This document shows positions 21,182 to 30,837 of a stretch of DNA of 64,000 bases, one piece after another. This DNA comes from Pyralis farinalis (Eukaryota > Arthropoda > Insecta > Lepidoptera > Pyralidae). The stretch lies in the NCBI GenBank assembly GCA_947507595.1, contig OX382272.1, forward strand, positions 27,490,442 to 27,554,441. Direction: 5' to 3'. The stretch's first letter is position 1, and every line of letters begins with the position of its first letter. Position numbers and translations under genes: made by a program. The notes beneath the pieces are model-generated. The model saw nothing but the letters and a program-made list of their open reading frames with translations, was not told where the DNA came from and searched no databases.

Positions 21182-21400
21182 ATGATCATTTTGGTTCACC
21201 CTGCACCACAGGGCCATCACGCCACCGGACAGATATTAGCTGTCGCTTCCCTTCACTTGATCTCTGCCACACACAAAGCATATAGGCATTTCTCATACAT
21301 TATATCTATCAACTCATTCATCTTATCTCGTACTCCACCTCTCACATTCCATGTGCCTATACGACACTAAGTTCTCCTTGTCCCGCCGGGTCGAGTATTG
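21182..21400 (-). pseudogene. RTE-type LINE, N-terminal endonuclease fragment
   Basis: The minus strand reads RDKMNELIDIMYE and then CVAE-like residues followed by a stop and KxSDxY sequence. This is the start of the apurinic-type endonuclease domain of RTE proteins (the segment leading to the catalytic ETK). It sits upstream, in element order, of 19845-20880. Confidence 0.55.
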
Positions 21401-21545
21401 CATGATGGGTGGAGGCTCCGACCGCCACAAATTGCCACAAATTTATTCATACATTTGTAATTATCACCGGGCAGTGAAGGAAATCATCGTGAGGAAACGC
21501 GCACGTCCCAGAAATTACATTTTGAAAGACATGTGACCTAATCGA
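21400..21545 (+). repeat. SINE-B internal fragment
   Basis: Plus-strand block CAGTGAAGGAAATCATCGTG and AGGAAACGCGCACGTCCCAG, then GAAATTACATTTTGAAAGAC, the SINE-B body. Both ends are missing. Confidence 0.7.
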
Positions 21546-21671
21546 AGAAAGATCTGTTTATCTGATGTTTATGATCTGTGGATCTCAATTTTAAATTTCG
21601 ATTTATAAATCTTTTCGTCAAATTTTAAGAAAACTGTTCAATTATCAAAAAATAGTTTTTAAGCTATCTTA

Positions 21672-21750
21672 ATAAAGGTAGGGCGCATCAAAGTAACCCG
21701 ACTGGGGAATAACTTCTCCTCACAGAAAACCATAGCTAAATAATAGGAAT
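21672..21750 (+). repeat. SINE-A tail scrap
   Basis: GGTAGGGCGCATCAAAGTAA through CTCACAGAAAACCATAGC matches the start of the long tail. Confidence 0.7.
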
Positions 21751-21909
21751 AATATAAAATAAAATTAAAAAAGTACTTTTTGAATTTAAGTAGTCAAAAC
21801 AATTTAATTTCACTTAAGAACTTGAAAACAAACTAATTATACTACATGATTATTGTTATTACCTGCAATAAAGTAAATCTTAATTAAATTATAATTCATA
21901 TTTACCGTA

Positions 21910-22098
21910 TGTAAAGGGCTGCACTATGCCCAAAAACATGTATTTGTCAATGATGTCAGGTAGGCGAAAATGTCAAACGACTGTCCTTGATGCACGTCTT
22001 TATTGCACTGAAGTCGCAACGTATAATAAAATGCAACAGTATTGAAATATTACGCGTCAGCATAAATATTACAACTAATAATGTACGATACTCGTACA
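21910..22098 (-). repeat. 3' LTR of the Bel/Pao element
   Basis: 189 bp; on the sense strand it begins TGTACGAGTATCG and ends CCCTTTACA. A sense-strand AATAAA polyadenylation signal lies at 22004-21999. No clear polypurine tract is visible just before it on the sense strand. Confidence 0.97.
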
Positions 22099-22222
22099 TA
22101 TTGGCAACTCACAGAAAAGCATCTCCCTGAAGATAAAATGTAAACAAAGTCAACAAAACATTAATTAATGCAAAATAAGTAAAGTACAAAACATATTCTC
22201 ACACAATAAATGTACAATATTA

Positions 22223-22876
22223 TTAATCGACTATCTCACTATTGAGATTAAATGTAATTTTACGGTCGGCCATAGAAGTAGCGGTGTCAACACTTGTCAC
22301 GGAGCTACGTAGTGCAGAGGGTATTCGGCGCGCGGAGGGTAGCGATGACGTCGATGTGTAGGTTTCTCCACGTTCCATATTAATGAAAGTAGTTTCCTTA
22401 ATGTCTACTGGTTCAGGTTTCAACCCGCTATCTCTAAGTCTCCTTTTTAAATGGCATCTTCTCACTTGGATAATAATAAGTGTCAGGACAGCTATGGTTG
22501 TCAATGCCAATATCACATATGTGATGGTGTGATGACCATTGTCATATCCGTGAAATTCTTCCAGTTTCTGGGTTTTAAGAATGTCAATTTTCTGTTGAAT
22601 GCTTACAAATTCTTGACTCTGATCTTCCAACTTGTCTATATTTGGTAACGATGTGTTCATTATGTCATTCAATGCGGATAATTTGGGAGTAGTTATGTGC
22701 AGGTTTTGTTGTATATAAATATGATTTGTATATTCATGTTGAGTATGGATGATAAACGAATTTCCCTTTAATGTGCAGCCTTGGTTGAGAGTGAGGAGTC
22801 CGGTGTTGCTCAGCTGTTTTGTTATCACTTCAGACTCGCAGAGCACGCGAACTGCACACTCAGCATAACAGTACTA
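22223..22876 (-). CDS. C-terminal envelope segment of the Bel/Pao element, after an in-frame TAG
   Basis: Same frame as the long frame above it, separated by one TAG (22876-22874). The first ATG after the stop (22846) would give 207 residues, ending at the TAA at 22225-22223. It has a single strong membrane segment (ITYVILALTTIAVLTLIIIQ, about residues 107-126 counting from that ATG) followed by a basic stop-transfer stretch (RRCHLKRR) and a 70-residue Ser/Thr-rich tail, as in class I fusion glycoproteins. Cysteines lie close to the stop on both sides. It probably is the membrane-anchoring end of the envelope protein rather than a separate gene. It lacks a signal peptide of its own. Confidence 0.8.
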
Positions 22877-25800
22877 CAGCCAGGTGTCCGGCGCATGTAA
22901 CTTGATCCATCTGTCGGTGCACGGCTTTGTTTCAGTCCGACAGAATGGTTTGTTATTGTTGCTTATCTGCAGTCTCAAGTTGCAAATGGACTCGCCAATT
23001 GCTAATGAATATATAGGATGATTCAACGGACACAGTAATTGTTGTTTAGTTAAGTGAATGCAAGATTGAACATCATTTTCTGTCATTGGGATTGCAGCAT
23101 CCTTTTTCATGTCGATGGCGAGATAGTCTGACTCCGGTGAGGTGTAGACTGTATTAAGCCCAACCTTTTGGGGGATACCAATTATGTTGGCCAATTCAAA
23201 TTGATCTCTGCTCACCAATGGTATCTTAGTTTCCATTATGAGGAACCTTTTTGTCACCTTCGCTCTTATATGCAATAATCCATATAATATTTGTATACTG
23301 TCGGATGGAAGAATTACATCATCCTGTAGATGTCCTGATATAAAGTTGAGTTGCATTTGTAATTGTTCCGGAGACAATAAATGCACATTTAATCTGCCAT
23401 GATAAATATCAGTTACTGTGTCAATCAGGGATTCTTGTATCCTGCGAAAGTTGGAAATGACAACATCTGCGGTGACCAAAGATGTAACGATGTAGAAAGA
23501 TTGCAATGCATTTCTTGTCATATTTGTAATGCGACTCATTTCTGCAGACATCGCATTTATATTATAATTGATAGCAGCAAACTGTTTATTCATAACCTTT
23601 TCGTTTCTTTTTAGAATATTATTTTCTGCTTCTAACACTGAAGTTTGATTTTGCAATAAAGTAAATAAGTGATCTTCTCGTTGTTTCACTGTTTCTATGT
23701 CATGTTCGTATCTGTCAGCAAATTTGTCATCTAGTACCCCAAACAGAGCGCTAGCGACGTTTCCGATAGCATTAATTAAGCCTCTTCTACGGCGGTGACT
23801 GTTTCCCATTCGTTTGTTGTATAACAACACGTCATTATAGTGACGTATTTCGTTTAATTCGTGCTCGAATTGCATAACGATGGGTGTACAGACAGTGTCA
23901 TGGTTGCATAGTTGGGAGACCAGCTGAACGTACGTTTCAATGCTATTCATGTTTTCCCAGTAAGATGTCATGTTGTAGTAAATGAGTAATTTCCACTGAT
24001 CTTGAATAATCTTAACGTCGTCAGACACTTTGTCAAAATAGAGTGTATTATTGTTCTGCAAGGTGTGCAAATTTATCATCGCTTCTTGCTGCATAGTAGG
24101 AGTGAGCATTGTCATTAGAGCCAAAAGTGTGCACACGAGAAAGTTGCGTTTGAGTTTGCGAGGTCTTCGACTTGTTCTTTGTCGGTTGTGGGTGTCAACG
24201 TTTTTATCCGGAGATTCATCAATAATGTGTGGCTTTGTTTCAGGAAATTTGCAGGTGTCATCGGATTTGTCAACCAGCGGCAGGCGCGCCAGTTTCAGGG
24301 TAGGGCGTTTCATTTCTCCCATTTTAGTTTTCAGTGTCACAGCCCGGACGTATCCATCAAGGCCAGGATGAGTTTCTATGACCTTTCCCAGTGCCCATTT
24401 CGCAGGCGGTAAGTTTTCGTCCTTTATGAGCACGATGTCATCTTTCTTCAAGTTCTCTGTAGGGTGATGCCATTTACTTCTTTTCTGCAGTTGTTGTAAA
24501 TAGTCATTTGACCATCTCTTCCAGAAATCTTGTTGCATTTTCTCTACCAACTGCCATCTAGTGTGAGTATGCATCGGATTATTTTCTGTTACAGGTGGAG
24601 AGAGCAGAGAGCTTCCGATCAAAAAGTGACCAGGTGTCAAAAAATCATTTTCAGGATCTTCTGTCAAGGCGTACAGCGGCCTGGAGTTGAGGCATGCCTC
24701 CACTTGGGTAAGTAGCGTGATAAACTCTTCAAAGGTAAGCCTTTGCTCACCAATCACACGTTTCAGATGAAATTTAGATCTTGCAACGGCAGCTTCCCAT
24801 AAACCGCCTCCAGAAGGAAACGCCGGTACATTAAAATGCCAGGTAATTCCGAGTTCATTCACTATATGCAACAGCTCTTTGTTAATAATTGATTGTAATT
24901 CTGCATATTCTTTTTTCAGGATACGAGCTGCTCCCACAAAGTTGGTGCCATTGTCGCTGTAGATATGCTTGGGAGTTCCTCTTCGTGCACACATCCTCTT
25001 CAGTGCAGCCAGAAACGTGGAAGAACTCAAGTCTGACACAAGTTCCAGGTGCACCGCTTTTGTTGCGAAGCACACGAAGATAGCAATGTACCCCTTTGTG
25101 GTTTTTATTCCTCGACCTTTGTTTGCTTTCAGCTCCACGTGGCCAGTAAAGTCTATCCCTGTGTGCGTGAAAGGCCTTGATGGTGTTACTCGCGGTTTCG
25201 GTAGGTTTGCCATAATTTGACTTGGATTGTGTTTCTTGAATCGAAAACATGTAATGCAATGACGAAGAAGGCTTTTAATTGTTTTATTTCCGCCGAGTAT
25301 CCAATATCTTTGACGCAACAGTGCCAAAGTAAGGCTAGGTCCACCATGGAGCGTTGTCAAATGCGCTTGCTGTATTAATAATTCTGTCAACCGTGATTTT
25401 TTTGGAATAATAGTTGGATGTTTTGCATCATTCGTCAAGTCAGAGTACTGCAGCCTTCCACCAACTCTTAGTATGTTCTTGTCATCTAAGTAGGGGTTAA
25501 GTTTAAATATTTTACTTTGAGGTGCTACTCTCCCCTTCTGTTTTAACATGTCAATTTCTTTCTGGAATTCCAGAAGTTGTGTCATCTTTATGGCAAGTAA
25601 ATATGCATCTTCAATTTCCTTACATGATAAATAGCTGTCATACACTGGAATATCGAGGTCAGTGTGTACGCTGCCTTTTTTCCCTTTGTTTATTTTATTG
25701 CATACATTTTTAATAAAGCGTGTCATGTAGCATATTATTCGAATAGCGCGAGTCATGGAGCTGTGTTTGTTTAAAATTTCTTCTATAAAATTGGTTGTCA

Positions 25801-28800
25801 CTATCTGTGTGGCGCACATTTGATGCGACTTCTTCATCTCAATTTGAGGTATGTCAATCTTCTCAGCGTTTTCAGGGGTGACATTTTTGATGCATGCTGG
25901 ACCTTCCCACCACAGCTTATGTTGCAGTAACTGCGATGTAGTCAATCCTCGCGTCGCGCAATCGGCAGCGTTCTCTGCTGAAGATACGTGTCTCCAACAC
26001 GACGGTGCAATAGTGTCAACAATTTCCTTTATTCGATTTGCAACAAAAACCTTCCAGCGTGATGGTTCTCCTTGAAGCCAACCCAATACCACGAGAGAAT
26101 CGGTCCACCCGTACACAGGGATGCATTTTCCGTTCGGCATAACGTCAATTATTTTATTCATAAGTCTTGAGAGTAAGACAGCTCCACATAATTCCAAACG
26201 TGGCAATGTCAGCGTTTTTGCCCGAGGTGCGAGCTTTGTTTTTGCAGCAATAATGTTAATAAGTGGCATACCATTGTTATTAATTGTTTTTAAGTAAATA
26301 ATGCAAGCGTATGCCCTTTCAGATGCATCGCTAAAGCCGTGTAGCTCCGGATTGGATTTATCATCTCCTAGCCATCTTGCAATTTTTATTTTATCAATGT
26401 TCCGCAAGTCTTCTCTGATTTGGAGCCATTGTTCTTGAATGTCAGTGGATACTTCGTCATCCCAACTCATGTTTTCGAGCCACACTTGTTGAAATAACAA
26501 TTTTGCCTTAATTGTTATTGGCGCCAACCATCCTAGCGGATCGTACAGCGATGTTATTTCTGAGAGAAGTTGACGTTTACTTATTCGAGATATTTGCTTA
26601 CAGCTTTTATTTTTGTGCGAAAATGTAAAGGTGTCAGTTGTTGGATTCCAGTGTAATCCGAGCGCCTTTGTAGAATCGCTTAATTGAAGGTTGATAACAG
26701 ATGGATTTATTTGTTGCGGTGATAAATCTGTCAATAATTCGGGGGTGTTACTAGCCCACTTTCTCAAATTGAAGCCAGCACCCTTTAGCATTTGAATGAG
26801 CTGAGTCTGAATGATCTTTGCCTCTTCGATGGAGTTACTTCCGCTGAGGAGGTCATCGACGTAGAAGTCTTTTGTGAGTACTTCAGCTGCACGAGGATAC
26901 TTCCCTGCATCATCCACAGCTAGTTGCTTCATGGTGCGCATAGCTAAATATGGAGCGGCCTTCATGCCATATGTTATAGTGCATAACTGATATTCTTTCA
27001 AAAAATCTTGGGGTTGCTGTCTCCATAGAATTTTCTGAAGATGTTGTTGATCGTCAGCGATTAGGATGCATCTATACATTTTTTCACAATCAGCTGTATA
27101 CACAAACTGCTTTGTTCTCCATCTGAGTAATAATACTTGGATATCTTGCTGCAATTTTGGACCACACTCCATGAGGTCATTTAAAGAGTATCCTGTGGTT
27201 GTTGGCGAAGATGCATTGAAAACAATGCGCATCTTAGTGGTAGTCGAATCTTCTTTGTGTACTGCATGATGTGGCAAATAACACATAGGCTGCTGCTTCG
27301 TAGTGCATTCCTTCATGTGACCTAATGTCAAATACTCATCCATGAAGTTTTTGTAACTGTCATAGAGTTTGCCATCTTTTGTCAAGCGCCTCTCTAGTTG
27401 CAGACATTGAGCTGCGGCGCGTGGTTTGGAATGACCCAGTTGTTTGTCAAAGTTTACCTTCATGGGTAATCGAACTTGATACTGGCCATTGGACAGTCTT
27501 TTGGTTGTAGTTGTAAATAATTCTTCGCAGAACTGTTCCCGTTGTGTCAGTGAAGTGGATTCCGATGGTATATCTTCCATCTCCCAGTATTGTGCAATGT
27601 CTTGTATGTTATTTATGACGACATTGCAGTTCAATGTTTTAATGGTTCCAGAAACTATCCAGCCCAATTTTGTTTGTTGAGCAATAGGTTGTCGCTCTGA
27701 TCCCTTAATAAGCCCATTCAATATTATTTTCGAATAAACATTTGCATCAAGTAGTATGTCAATGGGCTGTGAAATATGAAACTCAGTATCCGCAAGTTTA
27801 ATATTTTGTAAATGAGAATGGTTATTTCTTTGTATAGAAATTGTTGGCAATTTATTTATCAATTTTGACATGACTACAGCTTCCGCGCTGAAACAGAAGT
27901 CATCATGGATTGATTGGCAGTGTAACTCTATCTTGCCTTTACCCTTTTTCGAGCTTGAACCCACCCCGGAAATGGATGCATTGAGATGATGTCGAGGAAG
28001 GCCTAGGCGCTGTGCAGCGTTTTCTGTAATAAGTGTGATTTGAGACCCTTGGTCTAACAGTGCTCTCAATGTAATGTAGGTATTGTTATTAGCTCTAACT
28101 TTTATCAGCACAGTAGGTAGCAAAATTTCTTCGTCATCACTTGTCACATGATTAGAACTTTTCGATTTTCCTTGTAGCTGTCGGGATTGCGCAATTGCAG
28201 AATGCAATAATGTGTTATGACCATCGCCGCAAATTTTGCACCTTTTGTTTGAATTGCAGATTTGTCGCTCATGCACATAAAGACAGTTTTTGCATATACA
28301 ATTGTCGGCAAGGGATTTTAGTTTCATGTCAGCCGTCATCGCTTCAAATTTCCTGCATTGAAATATGGCGTGACTAGAGTTATTGCAAATTACGCAACGT
28401 ACTAAATTATTATAATTATTGTAGGACGTTCTTCCAAACATAGGCCTTTGTTGAATTCTGTTCACAGCTGATTGTTTAGGTGATGACACGGTGTCATCTT
28501 TGTCCCGTTTGGATAATGGTTCAAGAGCGGTGAATTTCATTTCTAAAAACTGAATGAATTCGTCCAAAGTAGGGAGTTCACGCGGTGCCTTCCGGACTTC
28601 CTTGTAATCACATCGCGTAATAGGATCCAATTTTTTCACCAAGAGATGGACGAGCAGGGGATCCCACGTGGATGTATCAATTCCCAAATTATGTATAGCG
28701 TGGATGGCCTCCATCGTAGTGTCATGTAGTTTCTTGAGCTCACGTGAAGTTTGTTTTTGCACGGTGGGTTGGTTTAAAAAGATCTCAATATGGTTGGTAA

Positions 28801-29665
28801 ACAAAGCCTGATGGTTATGATAACGATGACATAGGATTTCCCAAGCAGTGTCATAATTGTCAGAAGAAATGTGTAGATGCTGTATAAGACGTTGAGCTTC
28901 GCCTTTCAACTTGCTTTTTAGATGCTGCATTTTTTGTGCTTTTGTCAAGGTTATATTGTCATGTATGCTGCTTTTATATAGGTCCATAAACGTTGGCCAT
29001 TGCATATAATCATCCCCATGAAAGGTAGGAATGTGTATCTTCTGAGTGCTTTCAAATAAATGCGTCGTGGATGAAATTTTGTTATGAAGTTTTCGTTTTA
29101 TTGTTTTAAATAATATTTCATTTTCGGTGTATTGTTCCTCATATGTCATATCTTTCCCTTGCACAATGTTGTCAATTTTCCAATGTAAGGTGTCAATATT
29201 ATTCCAGCGTGTCTGCAAATTACGTAACTCATCCTCTAGCTCCCATTTTGCTGTTATAGCTGCAATGTCAATGCTGTTTATCACTCGACGTAATGCACGA
29301 AAATTGGTTTTTTGTTCGTTAAACATTGCTGTTATCACATCATCCTTGTCAGTTTCTTGCTGAACATGAGCTGATCCCGAAGGCATCGGATGGCTCACCA
29401 GCATGTCACGCAGTTTATGATATAATGACCTAGTGTCATTAAATATATTTTTGTAGAAATAATCCTGAGATTGGTCAGGAGATGTCACAAGTTCCGAATG
29501 ATTTTGTTCAAATTCCGCCCACAGGTTGTCAAGACTTTCCAAACGCTTAGCGATGTAGTCTGCAGTTTTTCTACTTGCCGAATCTTTTTTGAAATTAATT
29601 TGGATTTGCTGAATTGTTGAAATGATCTCCTTCTGACGAACAAGGAGGTTGTCAAATGCTGTCAT
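22874..29665 (-). CDS. Bel/Pao Gag-Pol-Env polyprotein, 2,263 residues
   Basis: Start ATG at 29665, stop TAG at 22876-22874. Domains in order: Gag (DUF1759-like, about 210-360); two zinc knuckles (CVICNNSSHAIFQC about 420, CKICGDGHNTLLH about 480); aspartic protease (LLDQGSQ, about 538); reverse transcriptase (YTADCEKMYRC about 858, YVDDLL about 936); RNase H (FSDASERAYA, about 1110); integrase zinc-binding region (about 1440-1475) and core with D, D and E in DFTG (about 1503), SDNGTNF (about 1571) and WEAAVARSKF (about 1623); and a DUF5641-like C-terminal part. Next comes a hydrophobic signal-like stretch (FLVCTLLALMTML, about 1845) and an ectodomain with a furin-type site RRRRG (about 1958) followed by a hydrophobic fusion-peptide-like segment. 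This resembles the F-type fusion proteins of baculoviruses and errantiviruses. Bel/Pao frames usually end after integrase, so this in-frame env fusion is unusual. Confidence 0.93.
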   Translation of the reverse strand: MTAFDNLLVRQKEIISTIQQIQINFKKDSASRKTADYIAKRLESLDNLWAEFEQNHSELVTSPDQSQDYFYKNIFNDTRSLYHKLRDMLVSHPMPSGSAHVQQETDKDDVITAMFNEQKTNFRALRRVINSIDIAAITAKWELEDELRNLQTRWNNIDTLHWKIDNIVQGKDMTYEEQYTENEILFKTIKRKLHNKISSTTHLFESTQKIHIPTFHGDDYMQWPTFMDLYKSSIHDNITLTKAQKMQHLKSKLKGEAQRLIQHLHISSDNYDTAWEILCHRYHNHQALFTNHIEIFLNQPTVQKQTSRELKKLHDTTMEAIHAIHNLGIDTSTWDPLLVHLLVKKLDPITRCDYKEVRKAPRELPTLDEFIQFLEMKFTALEPLSKRDKDDTVSSPKQSAVNRIQQRPMFGRTSYNNYNNLVRCVICNNSSHAIFQCRKFEAMTADMKLKSLADNCICKNCLYVHERQICNSNKRCKICGDGHNTLLHSAIAQSRQLQGKSKSSNHVTSDDEEILLPTVLIKVRANNNTYITLRALLDQGSQITLITENAAQRLGLPRHHLNASISGVGSSSKKGKGKIELHCQSIHDDFCFSAEAVVMSKLINKLPTISIQRNNHSHLQNIKLADTEFHISQPIDILLDANVYSKIILNGLIKGSERQPIAQQTKLGWIVSGTIKTLNCNVVINNIQDIAQYWEMEDIPSESTSLTQREQFCEELFTTTTKRLSNGQYQVRLPMKVNFDKQLGHSKPRAAAQCLQLERRLTKDGKLYDSYKNFMDEYLTLGHMKECTTKQQPMCYLPHHAVHKEDSTTTKMRIVFNASSPTTTGYSLNDLMECGPKLQQDIQVLLLRWRTKQFVYTADCEKMYRCILIADDQQHLQKILWRQQPQDFLKEYQLCTITYGMKAAPYLAMRTMKQLAVDDAGKYPRAAEVLTKDFYVDDLLSGSNSIEEAKIIQTQLIQMLKGAGFNLRKWASNTPELLTDLSPQQINPSVINLQLSDSTKALGLHWNPTTDTFTFSHKNKSCKQISRISKRQLLSEITSLYDPLGWLAPITIKAKLLFQQVWLENMSWDDEVSTDIQEQWLQIREDLRNIDKIKIARWLGDDKSNPELHGFSDASERAYACIIYLKTINNNGMPLINIIAAKTKLAPRAKTLTLPRLELCGAVLLSRLMNKIIDVMPNGKCIPVYGWTDSLVVLGWLQGEPSRWKVFVANRIKEIVDTIAPSCWRHVSSAENAADCATRGLTTSQLLQHKLWWEGPACIKNVTPENAEKIDIPQIEMKKSHQMCATQIVTTNFIEEILNKHSSMTRAIRIICYMTRFIKNVCNKINKGKKGSVHTDLDIPVYDSYLSCKEIEDAYLLAIKMTQLLEFQKEIDMLKQKGRVAPQSKIFKLNPYLDDKNILRVGGRLQYSDLTNDAKHPTIIPKKSRLTELLIQQAHLTTLHGGPSLTLALLRQRYWILGGNKTIKSLLRHCITCFRFKKHNPSQIMANLPKPRVTPSRPFTHTGIDFTGHVELKANKGRGIKTTKGYIAIFVCFATKAVHLELVSDLSSSTFLAALKRMCARRGTPKHIYSDNGTNFVGAARILKKEYAELQSIINKELLHIVNELGITWHFNVPAFPSGGGLWEAAVARSKFHLKRVIGEQRLTFEEFITLLTQVEACLNSRPLYALTEDPENDFLTPGHFLIGSSLLSPPVTENNPMHTHTRWQLVEKMQQDFWKRWSNDYLQQLQKRSKWHHPTENLKKDDIVLIKDENLPPAKWALGKVIETHPGLDGYVRAVTLKTKMGEMKRPTLKLARLPLVDKSDDTCKFPETKPHIIDESPDKNVDTHNRQRTSRRPRKLKRNFLVCTLLALMTMLTPTMQQEAMINLHTLQNNNTLYFDKVSDDVKIIQDQWKLLIYYNMTSYWENMNSIETYVQLVSQLCNHDTVCTPIVMQFEHELNEIRHYNDVLLYNKRMGNSHRRRRGLINAIGNVASALFGVLDDKFADRYEHDIETVKQREDHLFTLLQNQTSVLEAENNILKRNEKVMNKQFAAINYNINAMSAEMSRITNMTRNALQSFYIVTSLVTADVVISNFRRIQESLIDTVTDIYHGRLNVHLLSPEQLQMQLNFISGHLQDDVILPSDSIQILYGLLHIRAKVTKRFLIMETKIPLVSRDQFELANIIGIPQKVGLNTVYTSPESDYLAIDMKKDAAIPMTENDVQSCIHLTKQQLLCPLNHPIYSLAIGESICNLRLQISNNNKPFCRTETKPCTDRWIKLHAPDTWL

Positions 29666-29973
29666 TTTTGTACTTGAATAAGTGTCAAATTACCTGGTGA
29701 AATAATATATGCACTTCCACAAGGTTAATGTCAATAAATTGTCACTGCACTTTGTCAATATTTATGCTTAATAAAATGTCACTGATTTACTGTCACTGCA
29801 ATCCTTCCAGACGTTGTATGTCCAGGCTGATTCCTTAGTGCACCCACAGAATTCGATACGACCTTGTCGTTTGTCTCAACTCAGTTGGTGATTTCCGCTT
29901 CTGGAAGGCCAACCAAGCCGATACGCTAGCCGCACCAAAACTATGAGAACACCAAAGTAACTCGAAGGACCAA
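29666..29973 (-). promoter_or_regulatory. Untranslated leader of the Bel/Pao element, rich in TGACA
   Basis: It lies between the 5' LTR and the start codon. On the sense strand the pentamer TGACA occurs six times within about 120 bases next to the start codon (29683-29803), with none in the rest. Function unknown; possibilities are transcription-factor sites or an RNA packaging signal. Confidence 0.6.
29961..29972 (-). other. Primer-binding site of the Bel/Pao element
   Basis: One base inside the 5' LTR the sense strand reads TGGTCCTTCGAG. It begins TGG, as expected for pairing with the CCA end of a tRNA. The matching tRNA species was not determined. Confidence 0.75.
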
Positions 29974-30162
29974 TGTAAAGGGCTGCACTATGCCCAAAAA
30001 CATGTATTTGTCAATGATGTCAGGTAGGCGAAAATGTCAAACGACTGTCCTTGATGCACGTCTTTATTGCACTGAAGTCGCAACGTATAATAAAATGCAA
30101 CAGTATTGAAATATTACGCGTCAGCATAAATATTACAACTAATAATGTACGATACTCGTACA
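29974..30162 (-). repeat. 5' LTR of the Bel/Pao element
   Basis: Same length and, by eye, same sequence as the 3' LTR (21910-22098). Polyadenylation signal at 30068-30063. Contains three TGACA pentamers on the sense strand. Confidence 0.97.
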
Positions 30163-30167
30163 CCGTA

Positions 30168-30837
30168 TACTTAGTTGCTTATTGTATGTGTATGTATTAT
30201 TTATGCTACTCACTTATATCCTACGTATGTCTTTGAACGTACTTGCCCGGTCACCGATGAATCTCATTGTTATAGTTAAGTACGCACTATTCTATACTAT
30301 TCTTATTTTACATTGTAGGTAATTATTACATGACTGCGTCTTGATGTAGTGATATTATTGCGTTTGCGTCAAACCTCAGTGGTTTATAAAATGTATTAAT
30401 ATTGTTTTTATAAAATGTTTATGTAAACTGGTGTAATAAATAAACAAACTGGAGGAACACTAAGATCGCCGCTCGCTATTCAGACGCTCTTCCCTATTTA
30501 ACCTAGGTAATTCTCTAATCCTCCTCATGAATACACGTCCTCGTAAATAATTAAATTCTACCTTGAGATTAAAATTGAGTCGATAAGTAACAAAAGCAAT
30601 TTCTATGCTATTATTGTCAGAATCCGAAACATTAACTCCCCGACAAAGTATTTGGTTCCCGTACAATAGAGGGCCGCCATCTTTTTGGAATATAGCGGAA
30701 AAATCTCGCGTTCAATTGCGTAAAAATATTTACTTCTTTTATGTTCTTTTATACAGAGTACAAAAAAAATGTTATATCAAAGAAAGAAAGTAAAACTTTT
30801 GTTCTATGTCTTTTCAATCGCAATTCATATAAGTAAC
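30168..30837. other. Unassigned sequence to the right of the Bel/Pao element
   Basis: AT-rich. It includes AATAAATAAACAAACTGGAG near 30435 and a minus-strand open frame at 30666-30460 (68 residues, starting MYGNQILCRGVNVSDSDNN) with no domain I recognise. It may be the edge of another LTR element, but no second LTR is visible. Confidence 0.3.

Larger units (their letters stand above)
21910..30162 (-). mobile_element. Complete Bel/Pao LTR retrotransposon with an envelope-like domain
   Basis: An 8,253-bp element bounded by two 189-bp LTRs (21910-22098 and 29974-30162) that I see no difference between, and flanked by the 5-bp direct repeat CCGTA (21905-21909 and 30163-30167). Reading on the minus strand it has 5' LTR, primer-binding site, 308-base leader, one long gag-pol-env frame, an in-frame TAG, the rest of env, and 3' LTR. 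Identical LTRs mean a very recent insertion, since both copies are made identical at integration. Structurally it resembles an insect retrovirus. Flanks are SINE and unassigned sequence. Confidence 0.97.

Noticed and set aside
22099..22130. Polypurine tract expected before the 3' LTR of the Bel/Pao element
   Set aside because: The sense strand here (CAGGGAGATG further in, then GAGTTGCCAATA at the LTR) has no convincing purine run, so no feature is called.
24882..25259. 125-codon minus-strand frame overlapping integrase
   Set aside because: It lies in another frame over a well-supported integrase domain and shows no domain itself.
22451..29363. Many plus-strand open frames of 60-106 codons inside the Bel/Pao element
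   Set aside because: They are antisense shadows of the 2,263-codon minus-strand frame and have no motif of their own.
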